Below are positions 63,462 to 64,000 of a stretch of 64,000 bases of DNA, in pieces. The stretch is from Salvia splendens (taxonomy: Eukaryota > Streptophyta > Magnoliopsida > Lamiales > Lamiaceae). The notes below the pieces were generated by a model that did not search any database, was not told the DNA's origin, and worked only from the letters and a program-made list of their open reading frames with translations. Numbering within the stretch: position 1 is the first letter of the stretch; each line of letters opens with the position of its first letter. The stretch lies in assembly GCF_004379255.2 (NCBI RefSeq), contig NC_056034.1, positions 40,406,887-40,470,886 of the forward strand, in the 5' to 3' direction. Both the position numbers and the translations under genes were made by a program.

Positions 63462-64000
63462 AGTATATTCATTTCTGAATCATTATCGGTTTGCTGATTC
63501 ATGAATGTCAGTCATATTTTATACTGTCAACTGGCAACCGATACAAAAGAATCAGCAAACTGATAATTAATTCCCATGTTCTCATTTGAATTTACTGTTC
63601 TCAATTGATAACAACTATGGCATCAATGTATATATCTAAAATCATCTTACAATGCACATTTCTATTATTTGGTATTGTATAGAAAACAACTAGTGAATCA
63701 AGAACAAGTGCAGATGATGCAAGATTAACGATGGATTGAGGAATAAAATAAAGTTAAAACTAAAAATATGGCCATTCGGACTCAAATTGCTTTGTTTGTC
63801 AATAATTCATTGATGTGATATATACGAACATCTTAGATGAGGACATCTCATCTAGTTATATATGTTGAATCACATACAGTATAATAAATATGAAGCACCT
63901 AAATGGTGTAGTTAGTAATCATAAGGTCGATTGTAAAAACTTTTGTCCTAATTAAAATCTCGTGTTTGAAAAGCTTTTTGAAGCATGCATGATTGCATTT
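63462..64000. other. Right edge, nothing recognised
   Basis: A+T-rich non-coding sequence up to the window edge. GATTCAT-rich segments at 63477-63560 form a weak inverted repeat (AATCATTATCGGTTTGCTGATTC-like arms), not assigned to a class. Confidence 0.5.

Overview
The window is nuclear DNA from a flowering plant, most likely a dicot. The evidence is intron-rich genes with GT-AG junctions, a chloroplast-targeted ribosomal protein, plant-type VPS13 and UPL6 proteins, and many small TA-flanked Stowaway-like elements whose ends read CTCCCTCCGTCCC. I cannot fix the species from sequence alone. No virus, bacterial operon, CRISPR array, rRNA or tRNA gene is visible.

Layout. (1) Positions 38-22485, plus strand: the last 39 exons (about 3,214 residues) of a giant VPS13-family lipid-transfer protein whose N-terminus lies off the left edge. 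(2) 22486-28478: intergenic, with a complete 2.1 kb non-autonomous LTR retroelement, several Stowaway MITEs and tandem repeats. (3) 28479-33932, plus: the translation termination GTPase eRF3, 19 exons, 545 residues, with a run of three duplicated small exons near its N-terminus. (4) 33933-36233: intergenic, MITE-rich. (5) 36234-38526, plus: chloroplast 30S ribosomal protein S1, 7 exons, 411 residues. (6) 39098-52632, minus: HECT E3 ubiquitin ligase UPL6, 26 exons, 1,031 residues, tail-to-tail with the S1 gene. (7) 52633-64000: no host gene found. It is a graveyard of small transposons: a TRIM retroelement with an internal duplication, a CACTA MITE, a hAT MITE, a 1.7 kb solo LTR and several Stowaway elements, most with intact target-site duplications.

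The four genes are ordinary housekeeping genes (membrane-contact lipid transport, cytosolic translation termination, plastid translation, ubiquitination) and do not form a pathway. The eRF3, S1 and UPL6 upstream regions carry TGGGCC-type site II motifs, and eRF3 also has a telo-box, as is usual for plant growth- and translation-linked genes. All exon junctions given were read by eye and checked for frame continuity: every gene model closes without a frameshift or internal stop. Family names rest on recognised motifs, not on a database search. I found no convincing new biological system. The most unusual items are the eRF3 exon triplication, the TRIM with a mosaic third repeat, the LTR element carrying an unfamiliar reading frame, and a near-perfect hairpin MITE inside a VPS13 intron.
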